Assembly: GCF_003144245.1 (NCBI RefSeq)
Contig: NW_020289982.1
Span: forward strand, 620,001 to 684,000
Origin: Jaminaea rosea
Taxonomy: Eukaryota; Basidiomycota; Exobasidiomycetes; Microstromatales
Direction of reading: 5' to 3'
DNA: 64,000 nt
Shown: piece after piece, positions 37,866 to 49,669 of the stretch
How the letters are laid out: each line of letters starts with the position of its first letter
How positions within the stretch are numbered: position 1 is the first letter of the stretch
Translations under genes and position numbers: made by a program
The notes under the pieces: model-generated
Seen by the model: only the letters and a program-made list of their open reading frames with translations
Database searches by the model: none
Told to the model about the DNA's origin: nothing

Positions 37866-40800
37866 CTACCACGTCAGGTCAAACCTCGCCAGATTCCTCA
37901 CCGCGTCCTCTACATCCTTCTGCGCCCTCTTTCGCTTGAAGAAGATGGGGCAGTCCTTGTTCGTGCAGATGACATCGGACGCTAGGGAGCTCTGGCAACG
38001 TTGGCAGCAGACCCAGAGTCGCGCGAACTCGACCTCGAGCGCTGACGCTTGGCTCAGCTTGGCGTGGTAGATCTCGCCCAGTCGCGGCTCGCAGTTGGCG
38101 CAGACTGCCTGCTTACTGTCGCGAAGCGGGGTGCGGCAGCCTAGACATTGAGCCGTCTTGACAGCAAACTTCATGAGGGAGCCGACAGCTGAGCTGGCTT
38201 GGACGACGGTGCGCGTGTGGTCGCCGTTGAGGAGAGTGGACGACTTGGATCCCATGATGGGCTCGAAGATGCGCATGAGGGGCTTGGAGAGCTGATTGTC
38301 GAGGTAGTAGCGTGTGTCGATGGGGATGTTGTTCTCGAGGACGTACAGCGGGCTGTGTGCGGGCCAGGAGGGAATTGTGGTCAACGCTTCGCAGCCCATG
38401 GCGGCGTAGTCCCCGCATGCTCGCCCGCACTCACTCTTCGGACTTCTCGTAGGCTGCCGCTCCCTTGGCCCCCTTGATGATGACGTACGCCACACGATCA
38501 CCCAGCGCCGGCGCTGACCCCGCATCACGCTTCCTCATCCTCTCTGCAAGCTCAACGTGCGCTTGCTTGGCCGCGTAGTCCGACTTAGAGAGCGCCTTGG
38601 TAATAACGAGCTGCGACATGTCGACCTTGTTCTGCAGCAGATCTTGAATGACGCGCTTCACGTACTCTTCCGCACCCTTGACATCGCGGTCGATGAGCAT
38701 CTTGCGCAGACTCGTGTCGATAACCGTCTGTACGAGACGGCAGTTGTCTCGTCGCACCGTCTCGATACCCTTGGTGTCCATTTTGTCGTACTTGCTAGGC
38801 TGGGTCCAGTAGAGGCCGGCGTAGCGCTTCTTGCTGATGAGCAGGTAGGGGAAGTAGACCTTCTCGAATTCGAGCTTAATAGGCTTGATAAATGTCTCAC
38901 TGACCTTGGCAGCTGCCTCTGCGCCGAGCTCCATCGCCTTGGCGAGGTCTTCGACGCCAAACTTGACCATGACCGAATCTGTGTCACCGTAAATGACCTC
39001 TGCATCGTGCTCGTAACCATTTTTAATCGTGTAGTGCGACTCGACGGCCTGCTTGGTGGCGTCAATCATCTGACGACCATACGCAGTGACGGACATGGAG
39101 ATCTCGAGGCAGGGCAGCTTACCGATGGTAGCGCCGGTGAAGCCGTACACGGAGTTGGCAGAGATCTTGAGGGCCAGTTGACGACCGTCCAGGACAGCAC
39201 GGCGGAACGGGTCGCTGCGGGCGAGAATGGCGAAGGTAGGTCAGCGGTGCGAATTGCACCTCCACGCTGCGCGCACTCACGTTTCCTTCTTGAGATCTGC
39301 CTTTGCTCGCTTCCTCGCAGCGAGAAGGTCCTCCAAGACCGTCGGAAGCAAGCCTTTCCTCTTGCTCGCCTTGACGAAGAAATTGTTGTTGGGCGTTAGT
39401 ACGTAATCGACGTCCTTGACCAAGCCGAGTCGATCGATGGTAGACTTTTGCAGAAGCGTCGTGTAGCAGAGGTTGTGCGCCATCATGATGGACGGGTATA
39501 GCGAGGCGAAATCGAGCGTGGCGATGGGTCGGTCATAGTAGCCCGCTTTGGGCTCGAGGACGGTCGCGCCCTCGTAAGCGTCATCCGATCCTTCGCTCTT
39601 GGTCGAGGGGACGAGGTAGCCATCCTCCATAGCCTTGCGGAAGAGTTGGCTAATGACCTTGATCTGCTGACCGCGGGAGAGGAGGTAGTTGAAGGGGACG
39701 CCAGTGACCCTGGCCATCTCGATGTAGTTGATGAAGCCTGCGCGCCAAGCAAGAGGGTGGTCAGCTTCGTTTTATCACGCCGGCTGGCGCCCACTTACAC
39801 ATCAGCTTGTCCATCAAACGCTGTGGCAAATACGCGTCCTTAAGACAGTACACCGCCAGACGACGTCTCGACTCTGGCCCACCGTTCTGCAGCTCCGTGA
39901 TGAGCGAGTGGTGCACATCCTCCTTTTGCTCTCCCAAGAACTCAAACGAGACGCTATTGAGACTGTAGCTGCGCAGCTTGTGATCTCTTTGCATGACTTG
40001 AAGCATGTCGAGCTGGAGTCGGCCTTGCAATTCGGTATTCTTGGAGTCACGCGTGCCGTAGGCCTTTGACGAGAAGTGCGTGTCCTTTGCCTCTGTGCGC
40101 GTCCCCTTCTCTCTGCCCAGATACGCAAATTTGGTACTCTTGAGCGCTTTCGCTCTGTCGAGGAGGTAAGGAAAGTCGAAGTTGGCAATGTTGTAGCCGA
40201 TGACAACGTCGGGGTCGACAATGCGGACGAACTCTGCCCACGACTCAAGCATCTCGAGTTCCGAGTCAAAAGATTGGACGTGGGAGCCGACGATGGTCGC
40301 ACAGGTGTTGAGAGTGTAGACGGTCTTGATGAAGGGCGCCTTCTCACCCTGCCGCGTGACCATGCAGCCAATTTGGATGACTGGGTCGATGGATGCATCG
40401 GGGAAGACGCCCTTTCTGCCTGCACACTCTATGTCGAAGGACATGATTCGCAGAGGAGCGATATCTGCCCACTCTCCATCAGGCGCGTGTGAGACAATCT
40501 CATCGGCTGGACAGTCGACTTCGATTTGGGCGAGGGAAACTTTGCGGCCCTCGTCTCGTAGCTGGTAGTTCCCGGCCTTGAGGCTCAGCCAATTCATTCC
40601 GACGATCTGCGTTTGCGGGGTGAGGGAAAGGATTGGTCATCAGTATCCGCATCGCAGCTTCGTCTAGGGCGGGTCTTTTTCGCGCCCGCACCTGATTGTC
40701 GATCATGAAACGCAGCGTGTAGGCGATGTTCTCGTAGGTGAGAATTGACTCGCCGGGAACAATGATGTCGCGGAATCCAACCTCACCCCTCTCCATGGAC

Positions 40801-41387
40801 CCTCTGATCCTGGTGAGAGCGCGTATCTCCCCACATGTAATCTTGATGAATGCTACATCCTCATCGCCACGATACTCCATCAAACTCTTTTTCGCACACA
40901 TCTCCGTCTTCTCGACTGCGCGTGCGGCAGTGGCGCTGCTAGAGCCAAAGAGGGAGTTGAGATGGTTGGTGAGGTCTTGACAGTCTGCTGGTCTGAAGCC
41001 TCGTGGTGCTGCGATGTAGAAGTAGGGTAGGAAGGAGTGGACATGTACGAGAACCGAGTTGCCCTTCTTTGTCACACCGTAGATGCGGACGGTGGGAGGT
41101 GATCCAGGTGATGCATCCTCCTCGCAATCAATCTGCTGGAACGTGATGTCGTCTTCTTCTGCTACAATGGTATCGACGGATGGACGAGGCCATTTGGTCT
41201 CCTCGTCGACGGTAGCATCAGCAGCTGCGTCTGCCTCTTCTTTGAGCCTCTTGAGGGTATCGGCGAATGAGCTGGGGGCGGCCATGTCGAGGGCAGATGA
41301 CGAGTGGACCATCTTGCGCTTCTTCTTTGGCGACAAAGTCGGCGCCATTGTTGCCTGAGAAGGCTTGACATCGATCGAGGGCGCCAT
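37866..41387 (-). CDS. POL3: DNA polymerase delta catalytic subunit
   Basis: Five exons (40692-41387, 39799-40606, 39281-39737, 38435-39214, 37866-38352) are separated by introns of 85, 61, 66 and 82 bp and give 1075 aa. Each junction restores a conserved block: [39 protein letters not shown] and [16 protein letters not shown]. The exonuclease has FDIEC (about 286) and [12 protein letters not shown]. The polymerase has [10 protein letters not shown] (about 575), [12 protein letters not shown] and YGDTDS (about 728). The C-terminus has CysA (CLGCRTPL..., about 981) and CysB, the 4Fe-4S ligand cluster (CQRC...CTNKDC, about 1028). An NLS-like SPKKKRK lies near the start. It performs lagging-strand synthesis and repair with PCNA. 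All catalytic residues appear intact. Confidence 0.95.
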
Positions 41388-42166
41388 TGTGCGCGCACAG
41401 AGATGATGATGGTCGATGTACGAGAAAGTGAGTGTTGGAGAGCTGCGCCTTGCAGTCCCACATTGGCATTGAGTCGCGCCTCTCTCTCAGTCCGACGCGC
41501 CCGCGAGTCGCGGATCAGCATGCACGAAGGGCCAAAGCTTCCGGTCCGGCTTTCTTGCCCTGCCCGCCCGACGTCTGTCTGCAAGGGGCTTGGCGGTCTG
41601 CCTGGGCCACTCGATCTCGACGTCGTCACTCGTGCCGCTCGTGCTCAGCCGCGTCCCGTCGCCTGCCTCTCCGCTTCGTTCAAGTGTTGGAAACGACGAG
41701 CGAGGACGAGGACCGAGATTAGCCCGCCCCCCCCGCCCTTTGTCTGCCTGCACAGCCGCCAGTCCCTCGACGCGCTCCTCACTACCACGACCTTGTTCTC
41801 CTTCTGCACCATCTTCACCGCCGACAAAGGCGTCAACCTCTCAGAGGGCATACCATATCACGGCACACAACGGCAGCAGGCTTGCCACACGTCGCGTCGT
41901 TGCCCTCTTCCTCGTCCATCAACCCCCTGGCGTCGCGTGCTAAAAGTCCATCTCGACGCGACGAGGCTGCATTACCAAGAGGTGGCAAAGGCTCCAGCAC
42001 GCCCAGGATAGCGCTGCTACGTCTCGGTAGTCAAGGTGAGAAGGCCGAAAAGTCTCGCCAGCGCATTGAGACAAGCAAACGATGCTGTCGTCACGCGCGT
42101 CTTTTTGCATATGGAACCTTCTGCTGACACAAATAGATTTGCCTCCTTTCCTCTCCTCGCACCAGC
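41388..42166. promoter_or_regulatory. Divergent promoter region POL3 / forkhead gene
   Basis: These 779 bp lie between opposed ATGs. A candidate frame at 41304-42011 overlaps the POL3 start and has no domain. A polypyrimidine run (CCCCCCCCGCCC) occurs at 41727-41738 and a pyrimidine-rich leader just before 42167. I did not identify MluI-box (ACGCGT) elements in a clear array. Confidence 0.4.
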
Positions 42167-45100
42167 ATGACTGCCTCTGCCTCATCCTCATCCTCATCCT
42201 CGTCTCCTCCTCCTCTTAACGAGGGAATCACGTCATCCCGCCCATCGCGTCGCTCGATGGCCCCTTCTTCCTCATCCACGACCAAGCCGCCGCAGCCAGC
42301 CACGACGTCGAACGCGAGTGCTCCATCTCAGCGTTCTGCCCTTGCCAAGGGACCATCGACTACTTCGCGCAGCAGCCCATCCCTCTCTGCCTCATCCATG
42401 TCTACCTCGTCGCCATCCGCAGGCGCGTCCAACACGGACTTTGAGGATGCCTGCGCACGATTCCAGGCCATGGGTAAGCGCCTGACGCGCGAGGAGTATG
42501 ACAGGACGCGAGCTGGCGTTACTGCTTTTCTCAGGGCGGAGCGACCATCCCCCTCGCCAGCGGTAGCTTCGAGCTCCGCTGCGACTGCCTCTTCTTCTCA
42601 ACCGCAAGCATCGCGACCAACCGCTCCATCGTCAACGCCCTCCTCGACGAGCGATAGCAAAGGAACGGCGCAGAGCAGCGGCGCTCCTCAGCGATCCTCT
42701 GGCTCCCTCTCCTTCTTCACGGCCGTCGTCGCGCCCGAGACAAAGCCGCAGAAACCAAAGCCGAAGCTTGAAGACATCTCCAGCATGGCAGAAAAGAAGC
42801 GACGCGAGCATCGCCGAGAGCGACTGCAACAGAAGCTCAACTCGTCCCTCAGCGAGCCAGCATCCACGCCTCGCATCTCAAGCCTTCAGTCACCTAGCAT
42901 CGACGGTCATCCTTCCAGCAGCGCCTTCGCATCCGGCAGCAGCGCATACGCTTCGTCCCCTCAGTGCGGTTTGGGCTTGCAAGGGGTACCTTCTGCCAGC
43001 AGCTCCGTCGTCGGCGCAGCTACACCAGGCTCATCTCCACTCGAGGCCTTTCCTCGCGGACGCCGACATCGCACCACCAGCGAGCGATCCAGAGCCGCCC
43101 TTTCATCGTCCGCCGACTTGCAAGCAGCCACCTCGAGCGATGCTGAACAGAGAGGTGTGGGCAACCGAGCGTGGCTCTCTCCCAGCGGCAGACTCACGTT
43201 GATGTCGACTAGCGACGGTCAAGCGCAGAAGACGACTCCCATCTCGTCGCCTCAACTAGGAGGAGTTTTGGACCCAGACGATTCCGGCGTGGTGGTCGTA
43301 GACAGCGGCTTCGACGGTGCTAGCAAGGCCGGGTGGGGATCGCGACGACGCGCAGAATCAGCGGGATCAGCAGGTGTTTCGGAGAGCATGGCAAAGCTCG
43401 GCCTCCTGGAGCGGGTCATGAAGGACAAACGCAGCCCGAGGCGTCTAAGGCAGGAGGCAAAGGCAAAGCGAGCGGCCGAGCGCTTGGCAGAGGAGGAGCG
43501 CAGCGAGCGCAGCGGTGCAGAGCCGCAGGCAAACCTGGGCCCCTCGTTGCCCATCAACGAGATGCGCAAGCACTCGCGACAGATGTCAAAGAATGTGCGA
43601 TGGGGTCCGACGCTATCTGCAGCCCCATCCAGCCACGAGAGGATGACGACGCGAGATCACTACGAGTTCTTTGTGCATGGCATCGCGCCAGGACAACCAA
43701 GTCTCGGCGACCTCGACGTAGACGACGAGATGTCCTCAACCCCAGCATCCGTTCACGAGGCAATGCCTTGGTTGTTCAGCTCTCACTCGCAGTCTTCGCC
43801 CACGGTCCAGCGCCGCGGCACCTTTGTCTCGGATGACCTTGCCGTGGACCTCACATCGATGATCGAGGGAGACATGGATGATCTCTCCTCGACGAGCCTC
43901 TTCAACCCACGCCGTGGTCTTCTCTTCCCCGGCTCTTCCCTCGTGCAGCAATCGCCCACGCAGCCTCGCACGAGCTCAGCAGGACTCAACCTCTTCAGCG
44001 CCGGCTTTACGGACCCCTCGCTGAGCCAATCACCGGCTCGCCCGCTGCTTCACCACATGGCCAGCTCGCCCGCTCGTCTGAGTATCAGTGGCGGTCGTGG
44101 TCGACCCCGTGCTGGCAGCATGGACGCTACAGGCTCGCCGAGCATGGTGCGATCCAAGCCACAGCACCAGCAGCAGCACCGCCTGTTGGGCAACGCGCTT
44201 GACACCATTAGCCCTGCTGCAGTCTTTGGAGGTGGGGTAGTTGCCGGAGATGCAAGCGGCGCGAGTCTGTCTATGCCACCACCTCCTCTTCCAGCTCAGG
44301 TCACCCGACAAGCTCCAGAGCAGCAGTCAGCGCTGCCCGAGCCCACAAAGCGTGCGCCCGATGACAGCACCAGCCTTGAGTCATCAGCCAGCGGCTCGGA
44401 CAGCCCAGTCATTGAGCCGCCCGTGGCCAAGATGCCAGGTCAAGCTCGTCTCATGGTCGGGCAGAGTGCGACGCTCAATTGGGGCGAGGGGGACAGCAGC
44501 ACGGGTACCGCAGACTTGGTCATCTCAGCCGCCCCTGACGCATCAGCGGCCAAGGCCAAGCACCCCAAGAAGGGGTCTTCTTCTTCCAATCGACGCCCCG
44601 CTGCAGCACCGTCCAGCACGCCAGCATCTTCGTCCTCGACCACATTCTCCCTGCCTCCGGGTGCAGACATGAGCAAGACTGAGTGGGATCGACCAGACGG
44701 CTCTCGCATCGTCAAGCTCGTTTCCGAGGAGCTGCAAGCGGCCATCGAAGCAGGCGGCGCGGACTTTGTCGAGCCTCCACCACGTTACTACGTCCTGCCG
44801 CCTGGCTTTGGCTCGACCAAGGCTAAGCCCAGTCAGGTCTCGTACGCCGGGCTCATCGGTCAAGCCATCAAGACGTCTTCGGATCAGCGACTCAGTCTCG
44901 CCGAAGTGTACCAGTGGATCAGCACGGTGCACCCCTTCTTTGAGCGCGGCGACCGCGGCTGGCAGAACTCGATTCGTCATAATCTCAGCTTGAACAAGAG
45001 CTTCATCAAGGTTGAGAGGGAGTCAAACATGCCGGGCAAGGGAGGGTGGTGGGCCATCAAGGAGGGCCATGCCGAGCGCTTCCAGAATGGCGTCTACAAT

Positions 45101-46732
45101 GCTGTTCCCTCTAAGCCAGGATCAGCGCTCCCATCCAAGAAGAAGGCTGCAGCAACGATGCCTGGCCCTCCTACCGCCTCGACTCCTGCCGCTGCTGCCC
45201 CTCCAGCTGCACGCAAGCGTCAGCCTACGAACGAGGCGGACTCGGCTCACTCGTCGCCATCACGAAGCAGTCCTCCGCGACAGGTAGCAGACGGCAGTCG
45301 TCGCTCTAGCAAGTCGGGCAAATCGCTCAAGAAGCCTAAGCTTGGTGCGCTGGGCGGAGCAAACGAGGGCGCTAGTCGTCTCCCGCTCGGCGTCATCAAC
45401 CACAATCGCATCACCGCGCAGCAGCAGCAGGTTCACCACGCCGCGTATGCCAACGTCTTTGAGTCGACGCCTGTCCGCCCAGAGAATGCTCCTCACTACA
45501 TTGCCTCGAGCGGCGGCATGCCCATGCTCACGGATAGCGCCAGCTCCCCACCATCGAGTCCACCTCCAACCTCGGACGCTGTCATGCCTCCCCCTTCCTC
45601 ATCGTCCTTCGGTGGCCTTGGCGGTAGTGGCACTTCTTCTGGCAAGAAGAACCGCGCGCGTATGAGCAGCTACGGAGGGCAGGATGGTCAGCTGTATGCT
45701 GGTGGAGTCTTTGGCAATCACTTTGCTGCGGCCGGTGGAGGCAGCCAATTCACCAATCCCTTCTTCAACAGCGGCGGCGGCGGCGGCAATGGGCACGGCT
45801 ACCAGGCTTCTCCTCTGGCCAATCGTGTGCGCGGTGGTGCCAACGCGCGAGGCAATGGCAACGCCGCGAGCGGGGCCACAGCGCCTGGATCTCCTCTGCG
45901 ACGACAGGCAGTCAACAGCTCGTCGTCTTTGACCGGCTCTCCGGGCAAGATTGGCTCTCCAGTCTCTTCGGTGCGAGAAGACTCGCAGTCTTCGTTGGCA
46001 GGAGCTTTCACTATGCGTACCAGCAATCCCTTTGCCACCGCTCGTGCTTCGCCTGTGCGGGGCGGACAGCAGCACGCCAACCTGTCGCCCGTACGCGGCT
46101 CTGTCTCGAGGATGAGCGCGGGAGGCAACAATACGAACAGCCCATTGCGCTTCGCCCAGGCAGTCTCCTCGCCAGCGACGAGCGCTCAACTTCAGATGGC
46201 CATGCACCAGCAGCAGCCGCACTCCTCGTCACCCAGCATCATGGCTGCCCTTGGCTCCTCGTACGGCGGTCTCGGCCTCGGCATGACAAAGACGGGAGCT
46301 GCATCAGGCTCGCAGCTCACGCCAGCCCGCAATGCCAATGGCAGCGCGCTCCTCGGTATCAGTCCTTCGCCTACGGTGCGCCGCTTTCAGCAACAGCAGG
46401 CCGCGAGCACTTGGCTCGAGGACCCATTTGACTATCAAGGCGTTCTGCAGCACGAGCTGGAGAGCATGGGCTTGCCCACAGCGACGGCTTCTCCGCAGAA
46501 TGCGCAGATGAGTGGCGGGCATAGCGGCAGCGGCAACGGCCTGCTGGGCATTGGTGGATTCGCAAGCAATGGAGGGCAGGGTGGAGGATGGGCGACGACG
46601 CCGATGATGGGTGTGAGCCCGATGCGTGGGGGCGGTGGTAGCAGCAACTGGCTCGGTGGGCAAGACAACATCTCTGCAGTGCGAGGCAGTGGCGGCGGCG
46701 GCGGCGGTAGCGGCGATGCGCAGCACGAGTAG
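42167..46732 (+). CDS. Large forkhead-domain transcription factor
   Basis: A single exon of 1521 aa. The forkhead domain lies at about 887-981: SYAGLIGQAIKTSSDQRLSL, VYQWISTVHPFFERGDRGWQ, and the recognition helix NSIRHNLSLNKSFIKV, followed by the wing residues GKGGWWAIKEGH. These DNA-contact residues are canonical. The rest is Ser/Pro/Gly-rich and probably disordered, with two short ordered blocks: FEDACARFQAMGKRLTREEY near 92 and DGSRIVKLVSEELQAAIEAG just ahead of the forkhead. Basic KKPKLG follows it. No FHA domain was seen, which argues against Fhl1/Fkh2-type proteins and leaves Hcm1/Sep1-like or lineage-specific roles open. It is nuclear. The start has the context CAGCATGA. Confidence 0.88.
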   Translation: MTASASSSSSSSSPPPLNEGITSSRPSRRSMAPSSSSTTKPPQPATTSNASAPSQRSALAKGPSTTSRSSPSLSASSMSTSSPSAGASNTDFEDACARFQAMGKRLTREEYDRTRAGVTAFLRAERPSPSPAVASSSAATASSSQPQASRPTAPSSTPSSTSDSKGTAQSSGAPQRSSGSLSFFTAVVAPETKPQKPKPKLEDISSMAEKKRREHRRERLQQKLNSSLSEPASTPRISSLQSPSIDGHPSSSAFASGSSAYASSPQCGLGLQGVPSASSSVVGAATPGSSPLEAFPRGRRHRTTSERSRAALSSSADLQAATSSDAEQRGVGNRAWLSPSGRLTLMSTSDGQAQKTTPISSPQLGGVLDPDDSGVVVVDSGFDGASKAGWGSRRRAESAGSAGVSESMAKLGLLERVMKDKRSPRRLRQEAKAKRAAERLAEEERSERSGAEPQANLGPSLPINEMRKHSRQMSKNVRWGPTLSAAPSSHERMTTRDHYEFFVHGIAPGQPSLGDLDVDDEMSSTPASVHEAMPWLFSSHSQSSPTVQRRGTFVSDDLAVDLTSMIEGDMDDLSSTSLFNPRRGLLFPGSSLVQQSPTQPRTSSAGLNLFSAGFTDPSLSQSPARPLLHHMASSPARLSISGGRGRPRAGSMDATGSPSMVRSKPQHQQQHRLLGNALDTISPAAVFGGGVVAGDASGASLSMPPPPLPAQVTRQAPEQQSALPEPTKRAPDDSTSLESSASGSDSPVIEPPVAKMPGQARLMVGQSATLNWGEGDSSTGTADLVISAAPDASAAKAKHPKKGSSSSNRRPAAAPSSTPASSSSTTFSLPPGADMSKTEWDRPDGSRIVKLVSEELQAAIEAGGADFVEPPPRYYVLPPGFGSTKAKPSQVSYAGLIGQAIKTSSDQRLSLAEVYQWISTVHPFFERGDRGWQNSIRHNLSLNKSFIKVERESNMPGKGGWWAIKEGHAERFQNGVYNAVPSKPGSALPSKKKAAATMPGPPTASTPAAAAPPAARKRQPTNEADSAHSSPSRSSPPRQVADGSRRSSKSGKSLKKPKLGALGGANEGASRLPLGVINHNRITAQQQQVHHAAYANVFESTPVRPENAPHYIASSGGMPMLTDSASSPPSSPPPTSDAVMPPPSSSSFGGLGGSGTSSGKKNRARMSSYGGQDGQLYAGGVFGNHFAAAGGGSQFTNPFFNSGGGGGNGHGYQASPLANRVRGGANARGNGNAASGATAPGSPLRRQAVNSSSSLTGSPGKIGSPVSSVREDSQSSLAGAFTMRTSNPFATARASPVRGGQQHANLSPVRGSVSRMSAGGNNTNSPLRFAQAVSSPATSAQLQMAMHQQQPHSSSPSIMAALGSSYGGLGLGMTKTGAASGSQLTPARNANGSALLGISPSPTVRRFQQQQAASTWLEDPFDYQGVLQHELESMGLPTATASPQNAQMSGGHSGSGNGLLGIGGFASNGGQGGGWATTPMMGVSPMRGGGGSSNWLGGQDNISAVRGSGGGGGGSGDAQHE

Positions 46733-47192
46733 AGGGCAGCGGCAGTTTGCTCGAGCAACAACCAGAACGAACGACGAGCATTGTATCATTTCCATCCATC
46801 GATCAGATTCTTCCCCTTCCTTGCGATTCCTGTACTCTTCCCCGGCGATCCTCGTCGACTACCGCGCAGCCCTCCTCGCGCGCTCCTCTCATTGCTCCTT
46901 CTCCTTGCCCAAATGTATCATCAATCAATCCTGACCCAGATGTGGGCGGCGCGACTGATGCGGGTGGCCAGGAGAGATCACACATCTTGCATCCCATCTC
47001 GCCCGCCCGTAGTGACCGCCGGCCAGGGCAAAAGGCTGCTATCAATCTATGCGTGAGCCGGAATGGGTCAACCGAGCCGTCTCCACACGGACCCCGGCGG
47101 GGCTAAGCTCTCTCTCCCTCGCCCTCCTTTCCATCCTCTCCTTATAATGATGCGTTGCACGGATTCCACCGCTCGTGTCAATCACCGACGCC
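46733..47192. promoter_or_regulatory. Spacer: forkhead 3' region and methyltransferase promoter
   Basis: These 460 bp lie between two plus-strand genes. CTTATAATGATGCG at about 47140-47153 is a TATA-like box some 45 bp before the ATG at 47193. No other gene was seen. Confidence 0.45.
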
Positions 47193-48280
47193 ATGTCAGA
47201 ACAGGCTGCTCCGCACCGCCCTGAGAACTACTACGCCGATGCCGACTGGGCCAAATACGCTCAGCTGCGCCCTCACTATCCGGCAGAGATCTTCTTTCTC
47301 CTCTCCAGCTATCTCGATCAATACAACCCAGCCAAGGCAGGTGCTCGACGAGCCATCGATTATGGCTCCGGCTCTGGAGTCATTGTGCGTGATCTACTCG
47401 AGCGATGTGGGGTGGACCAGGTCCTCGCTACCGACTTGAATGCCAACGCCTTGGAGGAGGGGCAGCGCATCCTCGGACCGGAGCTAGGAGAGCGATACTC
47501 GACGCTGGCCGGCAGGGCTGGGCATTTGGATCCGAAGGATGTGCCAGACGAGAGCTTCGACCTCGTCGTTTCCGCTGAGGCTGCACACTGGTTCGATCAG
47601 GAGGAGTGGATCAAGGAAGCTCACCGTATCCTGCGTCCAGGCGGTACGCTTTGCGCTTGGTTCTACCCGTTCCCGGCCTACATTTTGGATTGCCCGGCGG
47701 CCGTATATCCGCTCTGGAGGATGTGGCTGTGCGCACGATGTAGCGAGGAGGCGAAACAGAGGCGTCGATGACTGACGTCCCTCTCCTCTCGCCCCGCAGC
47801 TACATCATTCGCTACGGCGACGAGAGCATGCCGAATCATCTCCCTTCTGGTCTCTGCAATGCGGCGGCCAGCCTCTTCTCCAGTATGCCTCTGCCCGATT
47901 CGGACTGGAAAGACCACGTCCACGTCAAACGCATGCTGCCCGTCGCTTCGGTACAGGCGCACTACGCGAGCATACCCGTTGAAGCTCTGGCTCGTAACTT
48001 TGACCCCACAAAGCTTGCGGATGGACTGCGAGGCCATGAGGCGACGAGCGATATCAAGACGGCAACCACTTCGACGGAGGTGCTGCTGAAGGAGAGGGGT
48101 TGGAATATGGAGAAGTTCCTAGGCTACATCTCTACGCTTCACTTCTTCCCAATGGAGCAGTTTCTGGCGGTGCCGGAAGTGAAGGAGGCGCTGCATCAAG
48201 TAGAGGTGGCTGTGGGTGGACCGGAGGCTACATTTGATGTTGGGTGGCCTTTTGGCGCATTCTTCGTGACAAAGAAGTAG
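47193..48280 (+). CDS. Class I SAM-dependent methyltransferase (type 11/Crg1-like)
   Basis: Exons 47193-47728 and 47800-48280 are joined across a 71-bp GTGCGC...CGCAG phase-2 intron with CTGAC near the branch position and give 338 aa. An alternative donor 6 bp upstream (GTGGCT at 47723) would delete two residues. Motif I is AIDYGSGSG (about 53-61), motif II is VLATDLNANAL, and motif III region is LVVSAEAAHWFDQEEW with HRILRPGGTLCAW. This order is typical of Trans-aconitate/Crg1-like small-molecule methyltransferases. The second exon carries a C-terminal substrate cap (TTSTEVLLKERGWNMEKFLG). It is cytosolic with no signal peptide, and the substrate is unknown. I use the ATG at 47193; upstream in-frame codons offer only GTG. 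Confidence 0.82.
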
Positions 48281-49669
48281 GGCGAAGCGTCGGGGGGCGA
48301 GACGAGGAGCAGCAGCAGGAGAAGAAGAAGCAAGGGGGGTCTGGGGCTGAGGCAGAATTGACGGTCTCTCGTACGCAAATGCTCAATCGTACTAGCGCTA
48401 TGTCAGCGATCATTCACTTATCATTGGCCCCGCCGCGCCTCAAGCCACCAAGACTTCCTCCCACCCGTCAATGCCGGGCCGTCATCCTCAGCCTACGGGG
48501 CGTTGCGGCGCTCCACGGGCGAAGCCGGAGGAGATGAGGCACTGAACCAGCGAGCCAAGTCATTGACCTCACGACCATGATCAACTCCGCATGGATATTG
48601 CGGCGAAGCGTCCGAGGATAGCGGCGGCATAGCAACGGCGATGCAGCGGCGATGGTCAGGAGCCGTCGATCGCCGGCGACAATGATGGCAAGTAGTGCGC
48701 CCTTGGCAATGGGGAGTTTGAATGGCGGGCGTGCTCATTGAGGTCCGATGCGTATCGTTCCCGCGGTGGGAGGGAAGGAGTACGGGGTTCGAGCGGCAAA
48801 CCTGGGAGCGCGCTTTGCCCGCGAGCATCATCACGGCCTGCCATTCTTCGCTTGTCTGTGTAAACTCATTGCCAAGGATAGAAAGAAGAGTAGGCGAGGA
48901 GGGAGGGCTCGCGTGCTCGAGAGCTGTCAAGGCGCTGCACCACAAGCTCTTCGGGCGGGAAATGGTCAGGGATTTGATTGAGGAGGTGGCAATGCGGGGA
49001 GACCCATCTCACCACCTTCTCCCCAATGAAGCTGCATAGAAAGCTCTTGCTCGAAGCAATCGACGAGTGGCGCTCCCACAGCTTGCAGGAAGCTCCTTGT
49101 CGCTCTTTGGAGCATGCGGCTGCGCTCGGTGGGCAAGATAGATGAGGAAGCAGGAACGCGCTAGCGCTAGACCTGCGTTGCTGCACCCCACCTCCATCCC
49201 CGCGTCCTTGAGGCAGTAGGCGAGCAACCTCGAAAGCCTCGCGAATCTGTCACAATGTCTTGGCAGGCGGCTAAAAATCGCGCTCTCTCTCCCCCGGCCT
49301 CCGCAAGACGCGATTTAGCATCACACCCATGTCGCTCACACCCATTTGCAGCCCAACGACGGCTTCGACGCAACGGTACCTTGCGCCGCCACTGATCATC
49401 CTGTGCTGCTGCTGAGTTGTTAGCTCGTCAGGTCCGGACGCCTCCGAAGCGACACAGAGTTCAAGCTACCCCGCGATGCGCGATCGAAGGACAGGTTCCA
49501 CCCCACACGATGCGCTACGGGCACCAGAAGAGTGGTTGACGGTGAGAGGGGGTGAGAAAGAGTAGGGGAGCTCTCAGTACGGGCCAATTCTGTGCCCCAT
49601 TACAAAAGGCAGACGCCTCAAGGAGCAATTACCACCCTTTTCCCCTCACTCACACCCCTCCTCGCCACC
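48281..49669. other. 1.4-kb intergenic region with a possible unrecognised spliced gene on the minus strand
   Basis: No certain gene lies here, and the transporter promoter must occupy its right end. On the minus strand, short frames read like protein and can be joined by plausible introns. One is an exon at 49013-49115 (MLQRATRSFLQAVGAPLVDC, then FEQELSMQLHWGEG), followed by a GTGAGA donor. The other is an exon at 48802-48923 (containing NEFTQTSEEWQAVMMLAGKA), preceded by TTGACAG. I recognise no family. This remains a guess. Confidence 0.25.

Noticed and set aside
41304-42011. 235-codon plus-strand frame overlapping the POL3 start
   Set aside because: It runs antisense to POL3 exon 1 and through its promoter, and its composition looks like a shadow of coding sequence.
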